A stretch of 64,000 bases of DNA from NCBI GenBank assembly GCA_023374025.1, contig SIJG01000001.1:2665787-2729786 (forward strand), in the 5' to 3' direction. Source of the DNA: Heterodera schachtii. Lineage: Eukaryota > Nematoda > Chromadorea > Rhabditida > Heteroderidae. The notes under the pieces were generated by a model, which worked only from the letters and a program-made list of their open reading frames with translations, did not search any database and was not told the DNA's origin. Shown in pieces: positions 10,479-25,400 of the stretch. The position numbers were made by a program, and so were the translations under genes. How positions within the stretch are numbered: the stretch's first letter is position 1; every line of letters begins with the position of its first letter.

Positions 10479-13400
10479 TTAATATCTAAAAAGTAAATTT
10501 TGCTTTTTCTATTTAACACAACACCCACAAAAATTTGGATATGTTTCAAAAGAATTAAATAAAATTTTACTAAATTCCACGATAATTTTCTGGGCTTTTT
10601 ATTGACCTTAATAACTCCAAATAAATCGTATTTTGCCCATTTTATGACTCTTTGGATACATAAGGGGCGTATGAAATTTTATTGGCATGCCTTTTTTAAT
10701 ATCTAAAAAAGTAAATTTTGCTTTTTCTATTTAACACAGCACCCACAAAAATTTGGATATGTTTCAAAAGAATTAAATAAAATTTTACTAAATTCCACGA
10801 TAATTTTCTGGGCTTTTTATTGACCTTAATAACTCCAAATAAATCGTAATTTGCCCATTTTATGACTCTTTGGATACATAAGGGGCGTATAAAAATTTTA
10901 TTGGCATGCCTTTTTTAATATCTAAAAAAGTAAATTTTGCTTTTTCTATTTAACACACCACCCACAAAAATTTGATATGTTTCAAAAAAATAAATAAAAT
11001 TATACTAAATTCCACGATAATTTTCTGGGCTTTTTATTGACCTTAATAACTCCAAATAAATCGTATTTTGCCCATTTTATGACTCTTTGGATACATAAGG
11101 GGCGTATGAAAATTTTATTGGCATCCCTTTTTTAATATCTAAAAAAGTAAATTTTGCTTTTTCTATTTAACACACCACCCACAAAAATTTGATATGTTTC
11201 AAAAAAATAAATAAAATTATACTAAATTCCACGATAATTTTTTGGGCTTTTTATTGACCTTAATAACTCCAAATAAATCGTATTTTGCCCATTTTATGAC
11301 TCTTTGGATACATAAGGGGCGTATGAAAATTTTATTGGCATCCCTTTTTTAATATCTAAAAAAGTAAATTTTGCTTTTTCTATTTAACACACCACCCACA
11401 AAAATTTGGATATGTTTCAAAAGAATTAAATAAAATTTTACTAAATTCCACGATAATTTTCTGGGCTTTTTATTGACCTTAATAACTCCAAATAAATCGT
11501 AATTTGCCCATTTTATGATTCTTTGGATACATAAGGGGCGTATGAAAATTTTATTGGCATCCCTTTTTTAATATCTAAAAAAGTAAATTTTGCTTTTTCT
11601 ATTTAACACACCACCCACAAAAATTTGGATATGTTTCAAAAGAATTAAATAAAATTTTACTAAATTCCACGATAATTTTCTGGGCTTTTTATTGACCTTA
11701 ATAACTCCAAATAAATCGTAATTTGCCCATTTTATGACTCTTTGGATACATAAGGGGCGTATGAAAATTTTATTGGCATCCCTTTTTTAATATCTAAAAA
11801 AGTAAATTTTGCTTTTTCTATTTAACACACCACCCACAAAAATTTGGATATGTTTCAAAAGAATTAAATAAAATTTTACTAAATTCCACGATAATTTTCT
11901 GGGCTTTTTATTGACCTTAATAACTCCAAATAAATCGTAATTTGCCCATTTTATGACTCTTTGGATACATAAGGGGCGTATGAAAATTTTCTTGGCATCC
12001 CTTTTTTAGTATCTAAAAAAGTAAATTTTGCTTTTTCTATTTAACACACCACCCACAAAAATTTGGATATGTTTCAAAAGAATTAAATAAAATTTTACTA
12101 AATTCCACGATAATTTTCTGGGCTTTTTATTGACCTTAATAACTCGAAATAAATCGTAATTTGCCCATTTTATGACTCTTTAGATACATAAGGGGCGTAT
12201 GAAAATTTTATTGGCATGCTTTTTAATATCTAAAAAAGTAAATTTTGCTTTTTCTATTTAACACACCAACCACAAAAATTTGGATATGTTTCAAAAGAAT
12301 AAATAAATTTTACTAAATTCCACGATAATTTTCTGGGCTTTTTATTGACCTTAATAACTCCAAATAAATCGTAATTTGCCCATTTTATGACTCTTTGGAT
12401 ACATAAGGGGCGTATGAAAATTTTATTGGCATGCCTTTTTTAATATCTAAAAAAGTAAATTTTGCTTTTTCTATTTAACACACCACCCACAAAAATTTGG
12501 ATATGTTTCAAAAGAATTAAATAAAATTTTACTAAATTCCACGATAATTTTCTGGGCTTTTTATTGACCTTAATAACTCGAAATAAATCGTAATTTGCCC
12601 ATTTTATGACTCTTTGGATACATAAGGGGCGTATGAAAATTTTATTGGCATCCCTTTTTTAATATCTAAAAAAGTAAATTTTGCTTTTTCTATTTAACAC
12701 ACCACCCACAAAAATTTGGATATGTTTCAAAAGAATAAATAAAATTTTACTAAATTCCACGATAATTTTCTGGGCTTTTTATTGACCTTAATAACTCCAA
12801 ATAAATCGTAATTTGCCCATTTTATGACTCTTTGGATACATAAGGGGCGTATGAAAATTTTATTGGCATGCCTTTTTTAATATCTAAAAAAGTAAATTTT
12901 GCTTTTTCTATTTAACACACCACCCACAAAAATTTGGATATGTTTCAAAAGAATTAAATAAAATTTTACTAAATTCCACGATAATTTTCTGGGCTTTTTA
13001 TTGACCTTAATAACTCGAAATAAATCGTAATTTGCCCATTTTATGACTCTTTGGATACATAAGGGGCGTATGAAAATTTTATTGGCATCCCTTTTTTAAT
13101 ATCTAAAAAAGTAAATTTTGCTTTTTCTATTTAACACACCACCCACAAAAATTTGGATATGTTTCAAAAGAATAAATAAAATTTTACTAAATTCCACGAT
13201 AATTTTCTGGGCTTTTTATTGACCTTAATAACTCCAAATAAATCGTAATTTGCCCATTTTATGACTCTTTGGATACATAAGGGGCGTATGAAAATTTTAT
13301 TGGCATCCCTTTTTTAATATCTAAAAAAGTAAATTTTGCTTTTTCTATTTAACACACCACCCACAAAAATTTGGATATGTTTCAAAAGAATTAAATAAAA

Positions 13401-16400
13401 TTTTACTAAATTCCACGATAATTTTCTGGGCTTTTTATTGACCTTAATAACTCCAAATAAATCGTAATTTGCCCATTTTATGACTCTTTGGATACATAAG
13501 GGGCGTATGAAAATTTTATTGGCATCCCTTTTTTAATATCTAAAAAAGTAAATTTTGCTTTTTCTATTTAACACACCACCCACAAAAATTTGGATATGTT
13601 TCAAAAGAATTAAATAAAATTTTACTAAATTCCACGATAATTTTCTGGGCTTTTTATTGACCTTAATAACTCCAAATAAATCGTAATTTGCCCATTTTAT
13701 GACTCTTTGGATACATAAGGGGCGTATGAAAATTTTATTGGCATCCCTTTTTTAATATCTAAAAAAGTAAATTTTGCTTTTTCTATTTAACACACCACCC
13801 ACAAAAATTTGGATATGTTTCAAAAGAATTAAATAAAATTTTACTAAATTCCACGATAATTTTCTGGGCTTTTTATTGACCTTAATAACTCCAAATAAAT
13901 CGTAATTTGCCCATTTTATGACTCTTTGGATACATAAGGGGCGTATGAAAATTTTATTGGCATCCCTTTTTTAATATCTAAAAAAGTAAATTTTGCTTTT
14001 TCTATTTAACACACCACCCACAAAAATTTGGATATGTTTCAAAAGAATAAATAAAATTTTACTAAATTCCACGATAATTTTCTGGGCTTTTTATTGACCT
14101 TAATAACTCCAAATAAATCGTAATTTGCCCATTTTATGACTCTTTGGATACATAAGGGGCGTATGAAAATTTTATTGGCATCCCTTTTTTAATATCTAAA
14201 AAAGTAAATTTTGCTTTTTCTATTTAACACACCACCCACAAAAATTTGGATATGTTTCAAAAGAATTAAATAAAATTTTACTAAATTCCACGATAATTTT
14301 CTGGGCTTTTTATTGACCTTAATAACTCCAAATAAATCGTAATTTGCCCATTTTATGACTCTTTGGATACATAAGGGGCGTATGAAAATTTTATTGGCAT
14401 GCCTTTTTTAATATCTAAAAAAGTAAATTTTGCTTTTTCTATTTAACACACCACCCACAAAAATTTGGATATGTTTCAAAAGAATTAAATAAAATTTTAC
14501 TAAATTCCACGATAATTTTCTGGGCTTTTTATTGACCTTAATAACTCCAAATAAATCGTAATTTGCCCATTTTATGACTCTTTGGATACATAAGGGGCGT
14601 ATGAAAATTTTATTGGCATCCTTTTTTAATATCTAAAAAAGTAAATTTTGCTTTTTCTATTTAACACACCACCCACAAAAATTTGGATATGTTTCAAAAG
14701 AATAAATAAATTTTACTAAATTCCACGATAATTTTCTGGGCTTTTTATTGACCTTAATAACTCGAAATAAATCGTAATTTGCCCATTTTATGACTCTTTG
14801 GATACATAAGGGGCGTATGAAAATTTTATTGGCATCCCTTTTTTAATATCTAAAAAAGTAAATTTTGCTTTTTCTATTTAACACACCACCCACAAAAATT
14901 TGGATATGTTTCAAAAGAATTAAATAAAATTTTACTAAATTCCACGATAATTTTCTGGGCTTTTTATTGACCTTAATAACTCCAAATAAATCGTAATTTG
15001 CCCATTTTATGACTCTTTGGATACATAAGGGGCGTATGAAAATTTTATTGGCATCCCTTTTTTAATATCTAAAAAAGTAAATTTTGCTTTTTCTATTTAA
15101 CACACCACCCACAAAAATTTGGATATGTTTCAAAAGAATAAATAAAATTTTACTAAATTCCACGATAATTTTCTGGGCTTTTTATTGACCTTAATAACTC
15201 CAAATAAATCGTAATTTGCCCATTTTATGACTCTTTGGATACATAAGGGGCGTATGAAAATTTTATTGGCATCCCTTTTTTAATATCTAAAAAAGTAAAT
15301 TTTGCTTTTTCTATTTAACACACCACCCACAAAAATTTGGATATGTTTCAAAAGAATTAAATAAAATTTTACTAAATTCCACGATAATTTTCTGGGCTTT
15401 TTATTGACCTTAATAACTCCAAATAAATCGTAATTTGCCCATTTTATGACTCTTTGGATACATAAGGGGCGTATGAAAATTTTATTGGCATCCCTTTTTT
15501 AATATCTAAAAAAGTAAATTTTGCTTTTTCTATTTAACACACCACCCACAAAAATTTGGATATGTTTCAAAAGAATTAAATAAAATTTTACTAAATTCCA
15601 CGATAATTTTCTGGGCTTTTTATTGACCTTAATAACTCCAAATAAATCGTAATTTGCCCATTTTATGACTCTTTGGATACATAAGGGGCGTATGAAAATT
15701 TTATTGGCATCCCTTTTTTAATATCTAAAAAAGTAAATTTTGCTTTTTCTATTTAACACACCACCCACAAAAATTTGGATATGTTTCAAAAGAATTAAAT
15801 AAAATTTTACTAAATTCCACGATAATTTTCTGGGCTTTTTATTGACCTTAATAACTCCAAATAAATCGTAATTTGCCCATTTTATGACTCTTTGGATACA
15901 TAAGGGGCGTATGAAAATTTTATTGGCATGCCTTTTTTAATATCTAAAAAAGTAAATTTTGCTTTTTCTATTTAACACACCACCCACAAAAATTTGGATA
16001 TGTTTCAAAAGAATTAAATAAAATTTTACTAAATTCCACGATAATTTTCTGGGCTTTTTATTGACCTTAATAACTCCAAATAAATCGTAATTTGCCCATT
16101 TTATGACTCTTTGGATACATAAGGGGCGTATGAAAATTTTATTGGCATCCCTTTTTTAATATCTAAAAAAGTAAATTTTGCTTTTTCTATTTAACACACC
16201 ACCCACAAAAATTTGGATATGTTTCAAAAGAATAAATAAAATTTTACTAAATTCCACGATAATTTTCTGGGCTTTTTATTGACCTTAATAACTCGAAATA
16301 AATCGTAATTTGCCCATTTTATGACTCTTTGGATACATAAGGGGCGTATGAAAATTTTATTGGCATGCCTTTTTTAATATCTAAAAAAGTAAATTTTGCT

Positions 16401-19400
16401 TTTTCTATTTAACACACCACCCACAAAAATTTGGATATGTTTCAAAAGAATTAAATAAAATTTTACTAAATTCCACGATAATTTTCTGGGCTTTTTATTG
16501 ACCTTAATAACTCCAAATAAATCGTAATTTGCCCATTTTATGACTCTTTGGATACATAAGGGGCGTATGAAAATTTTATTGGCATGCCTTTTTTAATATC
16601 TAAAAAAGTAAATTTTGCTTTTTCTATTTAACACACCACCCACAAAAATTTGGATATGTTTCAAAAGAATTAAATAAAATTTTACTAAATTCCACGATAA
16701 TTTTCTGGGCTTTTTATTGACCTTAATAACTCGAAATAAATCGTAATTTGCCCATTTTATGACTCTTTGGATACATAAGGGGCGTATGAAAATTTTATTG
16801 GCATCCCTTTTTTAATATCTAAAAAAGTAAATTTTGCTTTTTCTATTTAACACACCACCCACAAAAATTTGGATATGTTTCAAAAGAATTAAATAAAATT
16901 TTACTAAATTCCACGATAATTTTCTGGGCTTTTTATTGACCTTAATAACTCCAAATAAATCGTAATTTGCCCATTTTATGACTCTTTGGATACATAAGGG
17001 GCGTATGAAAATTTTATTGGCATGCCTTTTTTAATATCTAAAAAAGTAAATTTTGCTTTTTCTATTTAACACACCACCCACAAAAATTTGGATATGTTTC
17101 AAAAGAATTAAATAAAATTTTACTAAATTCCACGATAATTTTCTGGGCTTTTTATTGACCTTAATAACTCGAAATAAATCGTAATTTGCCCATTTTATGA
17201 CTCTTTGGATACATAAGGGGCGTATGAAAATTTTATTGGCATCCCTTTTTTAATATCTAAAAAAGTAAATTTTGCTTTTTCTATTTAACACACCACCCAC
17301 AAAAATTTGGATATGTTTCAAAAGAATTAAATAAAATTTTACTAAATTCCACGATAATTTTCTGGGCTTTTTATTGACCTTAATAACTCCAAATAAATCG
17401 TAATTTGCCCATTTTATGACTCTTTGGATACATAAGGGGCGTATGAAAATTTTATTGGCATCCCTTTTTTAATATCTAAAAAAGTAAATTTTGCTTTTTC
17501 TATTTAACACACCACCCACAAAAATTTGGATATGTTTCAAAAGAATTAAATAAAATTTTACTAAATTCCACGATAATTTTCTGGGCTTTTTATTGACCTT
17601 AATAACTCCAAATAAATCGTAATTTGCCCATTTTATGACTCTTTGGATACATAAGGGGCGTATGAAAATTTTATTGGCATGCCTTTTTTAATATCTAAAA
17701 AAGTAAATTTTGCTTTTTCTATTTAACACACCACCCACAAAAATTTGGATATGTTTCAAAAGAATTAAATAAAATTTTACTAAATTCCACGATAATTTTC
17801 TGGGCTTTTTATTGACCTTAATAACTCGAAATAAATCGTAATTTGCCCATTTTATGACTCTTTGGATACATAAGGGGCGTATGAAAATTTTATTGGCATC
17901 CCTTTTTTAATATCTAAAAAAGTAAATTTTGCTTTTTCTATTTAACACACCACCCACAAAAATTTGGATATGTTTCAAAAGAATAAATAAAATTTTACTA
18001 AATTCCACGATAATTTTCTGGGCTTTTTATTGACCTTAATAACTCCAAATAAATCGTAATTTGCCCATTTTATGACTCTTTGGATACATAAGGGGCGTAT
18101 GAAAATTTTATTGGCATGCCTTTTTTAATATCTAAAAAAGTAAATTTTGCTTTTTCTATTTAACACACCACCCACAAAAATTTGGATATGTTTCAAAAGA
18201 ATTAAATAAAATTTTACTAAATTCCACGATAATTTTCTGGGCTTTTTATTGACCTTAATAACTCGAAATAAATCGTAATTTGCCCATTTTATGACTCTTT
18301 GGATACATAAGGGGCGTATGAAAATTTTATTGGCATCCCTTTTTTAATATCTAAAAAAGTAAATTTTGCTTTTTCTATTTAACACACCACCCACAAAAAT
18401 TTGGATATGTTTCAAAAGAATTAAATAAAATTTTACTAAATTCCACGATAATTTTCTGGGCTTTTTATTGACCTTAATAACTCCAAATAAATCGTAATTT
18501 GCCCATTTTATGACTCTTTGGATACATAAGGGGCGTATGAAAATTTTATTGGCATCCCTTTTTTAATATCTAAAAAAGTAAATTTTGCTTTTTCTATTTA
18601 ACACACCACCCACAAAAATTTGGATATGTTTCAAAAGAATTAAATAAAATTTTACTAAATTCCACGATAATTTTCTGGGCTTTTTATTGACCTTAATAAC
18701 TCGAAATAAATCGTAATTTGCCCATTTTATGACTCTTTGGATACATAAGGGGCGTATGAAAATTTTATTGGCATCCCTTTTTTAATATCTAAAAAAGTAA
18801 ATTTTGCTTTTTCTATTTAACACACCACCCACAAAAATTTGGATATGTTTCAAAAGAATTAAATAAAATTTTACTAAATTCCACGATAATTTTCTGGGCT
18901 TTTTATTGACCTTAATAACTCGAAATAAATCGTAATTTGCCCATTTTATGACTCTTTGGATACATAAGGGGCGTATGAAAATTTTATTGGCATGCCTTTT
19001 TTAATATCTAAAAAAGTAAATTTTGCTTTTTCTATTTAACACACCACCCACAAAAATTTGGATATGTTTCAAAAGAATTAAATAAAATTTTACTAAATTC
19101 CACGATAATTTTCTGGGCTTTTTATTGACCTTAATAACTCCAAATAAATCGTAATTTGCCCATTTTATGACTCTTTGGATACATAAGGGGCGTATGAAAA
19201 TTTTATTGGCATCCCTTTTTTAATATCTAAAAAAGTAAATTTTGCTTTTTCTATTTAACACACCACCCACAAAAATTTGGATATGTTTCAAAAGAATTAA
19301 ATAAAATTTTACTAAATTCCACGATAATTTTCTGGGCTTTTTATTGACCTTAATAACTCCAAATAAATCGTAATTTGCCCATTTTATGACTCTTTGGATA

Positions 19401-22400
19401 CATAAGGGGCGTATGAAAATTTTATTGGCATCCCTTTTTTAATATCTAAAAAAGTAAATTTTGCTTTTTCTATTTAACACACCACCCACAAAAATTTGGA
19501 TATGTTTCAAAAGAATTAAATAAAATTTTACTAAATTCCACGATAATTTTCTGGGCTTTTTATTGACCTTAATAACTCCAAATAAATCGTAATTTGCCCA
19601 TTTTATGACTCTTTGGATACATAAGGGGCGTATGAAAATTTTATTGGCATCCCTTTTTTAATATCTAAAAAAGTAAATTTTGCTTTTTCTATTTAACACA
19701 CCACCCACAAAAATTTGGATATGTTTCAAAAGAATTAAATAAAATTTTACTAAATTCCACGATAATTTTCTGGGCTTTTTATTGACCTTAATAACTCCAA
19801 ATAAATCGTAATTTGCCCATTTTATGACTCTTTGGATACATAAGGGGCGTATGAAAATTTTATTGGCATGCCTTTTTTAATATCTAAAAAAGTAAATTTT
19901 GCTTTTTCTATTTAACACACCACCCACAAAAATTTGGATATGTTTCAAAAGAATTAAATAAAATTTTACTAAATTCCACGATAATTTTCTGGGCTTTTTA
20001 TTGACCTTAATAACTCCAAATAAATCGTAATTTGCCCATTTTATGACTCTTTGGATACATAAGGGGCGTATGAAAATTTTATTGGCATCCCTTTTTTAAT
20101 ATCTAAAAAAGTAAATTTTGCTTTTTCTATTTAACACACCACCCACAAAAATTTGGATATGTTTCAAAAGATTAAATAAAATTTTACTAAATTCCACGAT
20201 AATTTTCTGGGCTTTTTATTGACCTTAATAACTCCAAATAAATCGTAATTTGCCCATTTTATGACTCTTTGGATACATAAGGGGCGTATGAAAATTTTAT
20301 TGGCATCCCTTTTTTAATATCTAAAAAAGTAAATTTTGCTTTTTCTATTTAACACACCACCCACAAAAATTTGGATATGTTTCAAAAGAATTAAATAAAA
20401 TTTTACTAAATTCCACGATAATTTTCTGGGCTTTTTATTGACCTTAATAACTCCAAATAAATCGTAATTTGCCCATTTTATGACTCTTTGGATACATAAG
20501 GGGCGTATGAAAATTTTATTGGCATCCCTTTTTTAATATCTAAAAAAGTAAATTTTGCTTTTTCTATTTAACACACCACCCACAAAAATTTGGATATGTT
20601 TCAAAAGAATTAAATAAAATTTTACTAAATTCCACGATAATTTTCTGGGCTTTTTATTGACCTTAATAACTCCAAATAAATCGTAATTTGCCCATTTTAT
20701 GACTCTTTGGATACATAAGGGGCGTATGAAAATTTTATTGGCATGCCTTTTTTAATATCTAAAAAAGTAAATTTTGCTTTTTCTATTTAACACACCACCC
20801 ACAAAAATTTGGATATGTTTCAAAAGAATTAAATAAAATTTTACTAAATTCCACGATAATTTTCTGGGCTTTTTATTGACCTTAATAACTCCAAATAAAT
20901 CGTAATTTGCCCATTTTATGACTCTTTGGATACATAAGGGGCGTATGAAAATTTTATTGGCATCCCTTTTTTAATATCTAAAAAAGTAAATTTTGCTTTT
21001 TCTATTTAACACACCACCCACAAAAATTTGGATATGTTTCAAAAGAATTAAATAAAATTTTACTAAATTCCACGATAATTTTCTGGGCTTTTTATTGACC
21101 TTAATAACTCCAAATAAATCGTAATTTGCCCATTTTATGACTCTTTGGATACATAAGGGGCGTATGAAAATTTTATTGGCATGCCTTTTTTAATATCTAA
21201 AAAAGTAAATTTTGCTTTTTCTATTTAACACACCACCCACAAAAATTTGGATATGTTTCAAAAGAATTAAATAAAATTTTACTAAATTCCACGATAATTT
21301 TCTGGGCTTTTTATTGACCTTAATAACTCGAAATAAATCGTAATTTGCCCATTTTATGACTCTTTGGATACATAAGGGGCGTATGAAAATTTTATTGGCA
21401 TCCCTTTTTTAATATCTAAAAAAGTAAATTTTGCTTTTTCTATTTAACACACCACCCACAAAAATTTGGATATGTTTCAAAAGAATTAAATAAAATTTTA
21501 CTAAATTCCACGATAATTTTCTGGGCTTTTTATTGACCTTAATAACTCCAAATAAATCGTAATTTGCCCATTTTATGACTCTTTGGATACATAAGGGGCG
21601 TATGAAAATTTTATTGGCATCCCTTTTTTAATATCTAAAAAAGTAAATTTTGCTTTTTCTATTTAACACACCACCCACAAAAATTTGGATATGTTTCAAA
21701 AGAATTAAATAAAATTTTACTAAATTCCACGATAATTTTCTGGGCTTTTTATTGACCTTAATAACTCCAAATAAATCGTAATTTGCCCATTTTATGACTC
21801 TTTGGATACATAAGGGGCGTATGAAAATTTTATTGGCATGCCTTTTTTAATATCTAAAAAAGTAAATTTTGCTTTTTCTATTTAACACACCACCCACAAA
21901 AATTTGGATATGTTTCAAAAGAATTAAATAAAATTTTACTAAATTCCACGATAATTTTCTGGGCTTTTTATTGACCTTAATAACTCCAAATAAATCGTAA
22001 TTTGCCCATTTTATGACTCTTTGGATACATAAGGGGCGTATGAAAATTTTATTGGCATGCCTTTTTTAATATCTAAAAAAGTAAATTTTGCTTTTTCTAT
22101 TTAACACACCACCCACAAAAATTTGGATATGTTTCAAAAGAATTAAATAAAATTTTACTAAATTCCACGATAATTTTCTGGGCTTTTTATTGACCTTAAT
22201 AACTCCAAATAAATCGTAATTTGCCCATTTTATGACTCTTTGGATACATAAGGGGCGTATGAAAATTTTATTGGCATCCCTTTTTTAATATCTAAAAAAG
22301 TAAATTTTGCTTTTTCTATTTAACACACCACCCACAAAAATTTGGATATGTTTCAAAAGAATTAAATAAAATTTTACTAAATTCCACGATAATTTTCTGG

Positions 22401-25400
22401 GCTTTTTATTGACCTTAATAACTCCAAATAAATCGTAATTTGCCCATTTTATGACTCTTTGGATACATAAGGGGCGTATGAAAATTTTATTGGCATCCCT
22501 TTTTTAATATCTAAAAAAGTAAATTTTGCTTTTTCTATTTAACACACCACCCACAAAAATTTGGATATGTTTCAAAAGAATTAAATAAAATTTTACTAAA
22601 TTCCACGATAATTTTCTGGGCTTTTTATTGACCTTAATAACTCCAAATAAATCGTAATTTGCCCATTTTATGACTCTTTGGATACATAAGGGGCGTATGA
22701 AAATTTTATTGGCATCCCTTTTTTAATATCTAAAAAAGTAAATTTTGCTTTTTCTATTTAACACACCACCCACAAAAATTTGGATATGTTTCAAAAGAAT
22801 TAAATAAAATTTTACTAAATTCCACGATAATTTTCTGGGCTTTTTATTGACCTTAATAACTCCAAATAAATCGTAATTTGCCCATTTTATGACTCTTTGG
22901 ATACATAAGGGGCGTATGAAAATTTTATTGGCATGCCTTTTTTAATATCTAAAAAAGTAAATTTTGCTTTTTCTATTTAACACACCACCCACAAAAATTT
23001 GGATATGTTTCAAAAGAATTAAATAAAATTTTACTAAATTCCACGATAATTTTCTGGGCTTTTTATTGACCTTAATAACTCCAAATAAATCGTAATTTGC
23101 CCATTTTATGACTCTTTGGATACATAAGGGGCGTATGAAAATTTTATTGGCATGCCTTTTTTAATATCTAAAAAAGTAAATTTTGCTTTTTCTATTTAAC
23201 ACACCACCCACAAAAATTTGGATATGTTTCAAAAGAATTAAATAAAATTTTACTAAATTCCACGATAATTTTCTGGGCTTTTTATTGACCTTAATAACTC
23301 GAAATAAATCGTAATTTGCCCATTTTATGACTCTTTGGATACATAAGGGGCGTATGAAAATTTTATTGGCATCCCTTTTTTAATATCTAAAAAAGTAAAT
23401 TTTGCTTTTTCTATTTAACACACCACCCACAAAAATTTGGATATGTTTCAAAAGAATTAAATAAAATTTTACTAAATTCCACGATAATTTTCTGGGCTTT
23501 TTATTGACCTTAATAACTCCAAATAAATCGTAATTTGCCCATTTTATGACTCTTTGGATACATAAGGGGCGTATGAAAATTTTATTGGCATGCCTTTTTT
23601 AATATCTAAAAAAGTAAATTTTGCTTTTTCTATTTAACACACCACCCACAAAAATTTGGATATGTTTCAAAAGAATTAAATAAAATTTTACTAAATTCCA
23701 CGATAATTTTCTGGGCTTTTTATTGACCTTAATAACTCCAAATAAATCGTAATTTGCCCATTTTATGACTCTTTGGATACATAAGGGGCGTATGAAAATT
23801 TTATTGGCATCCCTTTTTTAATATCTAAAAAAGTAAATTTTGCTTTTTCTATTTAACACACCACCCACAAAAATTTGGATATGTTTCAAAAGAATTAAAT
23901 AAAATTTTACTAAATTCCACGATAATTTTCTGGGCTTTTTATTGACCTTAATAACTCCAAATAAATCGTAATTTGCCCATTTTATGACTCTTTGGATACA
24001 TAAGGGGCGTATGAAAATTTTATTGGCATGCCTTTTTTAATATCTAAAAAAGTAAATTTTGCTTTTTCTATTTAACACACCACCCACAAAAATTTGGATA
24101 TGTTTCAAAAGAATTAAATAAAATTTTACTAAATTCCACGATAATTTTCTGGGCTTTTTATTGACCTTAATAACTCCAAATAAATCGTAATTTGCCCATT
24201 TTATGACTCTTTGGATACATAAGGGGCGTATGAAAATTTTATTGGCATCCCTTTTTTAATATCTAAAAAAGTAAATTTTGCTTTTTCTATTTAACACACC
24301 ACCCACAAAAATTTGGATATGTTTCAAAAGAATTAAATAAAATTTTACTAAATTCCACGATAATTTTCTGGGCTTTTTATTGACCTTAATAACTCCAAAT
24401 AAATCGTAATTTGCCCATTTTATGACTCTTTGGATACATAAGGGGCGTATGAAAATTTTATTGGCATGCCTTTTTTAATATCTAAAAAAGTAAATTTTGC
24501 TTTTTCTATTTAACACACCACCCACAAAAATTTGGATATGTTTCAAAAGAATTAAATAAAATTTTACTAAATTCCACGATAATTTTCTGGGCTTTTTATT
24601 GACCTTAATAACTCCAAATAAATCGTAATTTGCCCATTTTATGACTCTTTGGATACATAAGGGGCGTATGAAAATTTTATTGGCATCCCTTTTTTAATAT
24701 CTAAAAAAGTAAATTTTGCTTTTTCTATTTAACACACCACCCACAAAAATTTGGATATGTTTCAAAAGAATTAAATAAAATTTTACTAAATTCCACGATA
24801 ATTTTCTGGGCTTTTTATTGACCTTAATAACTCCAAATAAATCGTAATTTGCCCATTTTATGACTCTTTGGATACATAAGGGGCGTATGAAAATTTTATT
24901 GGCATGCCTTTTTTAATATCTAAAAAAGTAAATTTTGCTTTTTCTATTTAACACACCACCCACAAAAATTTGGATATGTTTCAAAAGAATTAAATAAAAT
25001 TTTACTAAATTCCACGATAATTTTCTGGGCTTTTTATTGACCTTAATAACTCCAAATAAATCGTATTTTGCCCATTTTATGACTCTTTGGATACATAAGG
25101 GGCGTATGAAAATTTTATTGGCATCCCTTTTTTAATATCTAAAAAAGTAAATTTTGCTTTTTCTATTTAACACACCACCCACAAAAATTTGGATATGTTT
25201 CAAAAGAATTAAATAAAATTTTACTAAATTCCACGATAATTTTCTGGGCTTTTTATTGACCTTAATAACTCCAAATAAATCGTATTTTGCCCATTTTATG
25301 ACTCTTTGGATACATAAGGGGCGTATGAAAATTTTATTGGCATGCCTTTTTTAATATCTAAAAAAGTAAATTTTGCTTTTTCTATTTAACACACCACCCA

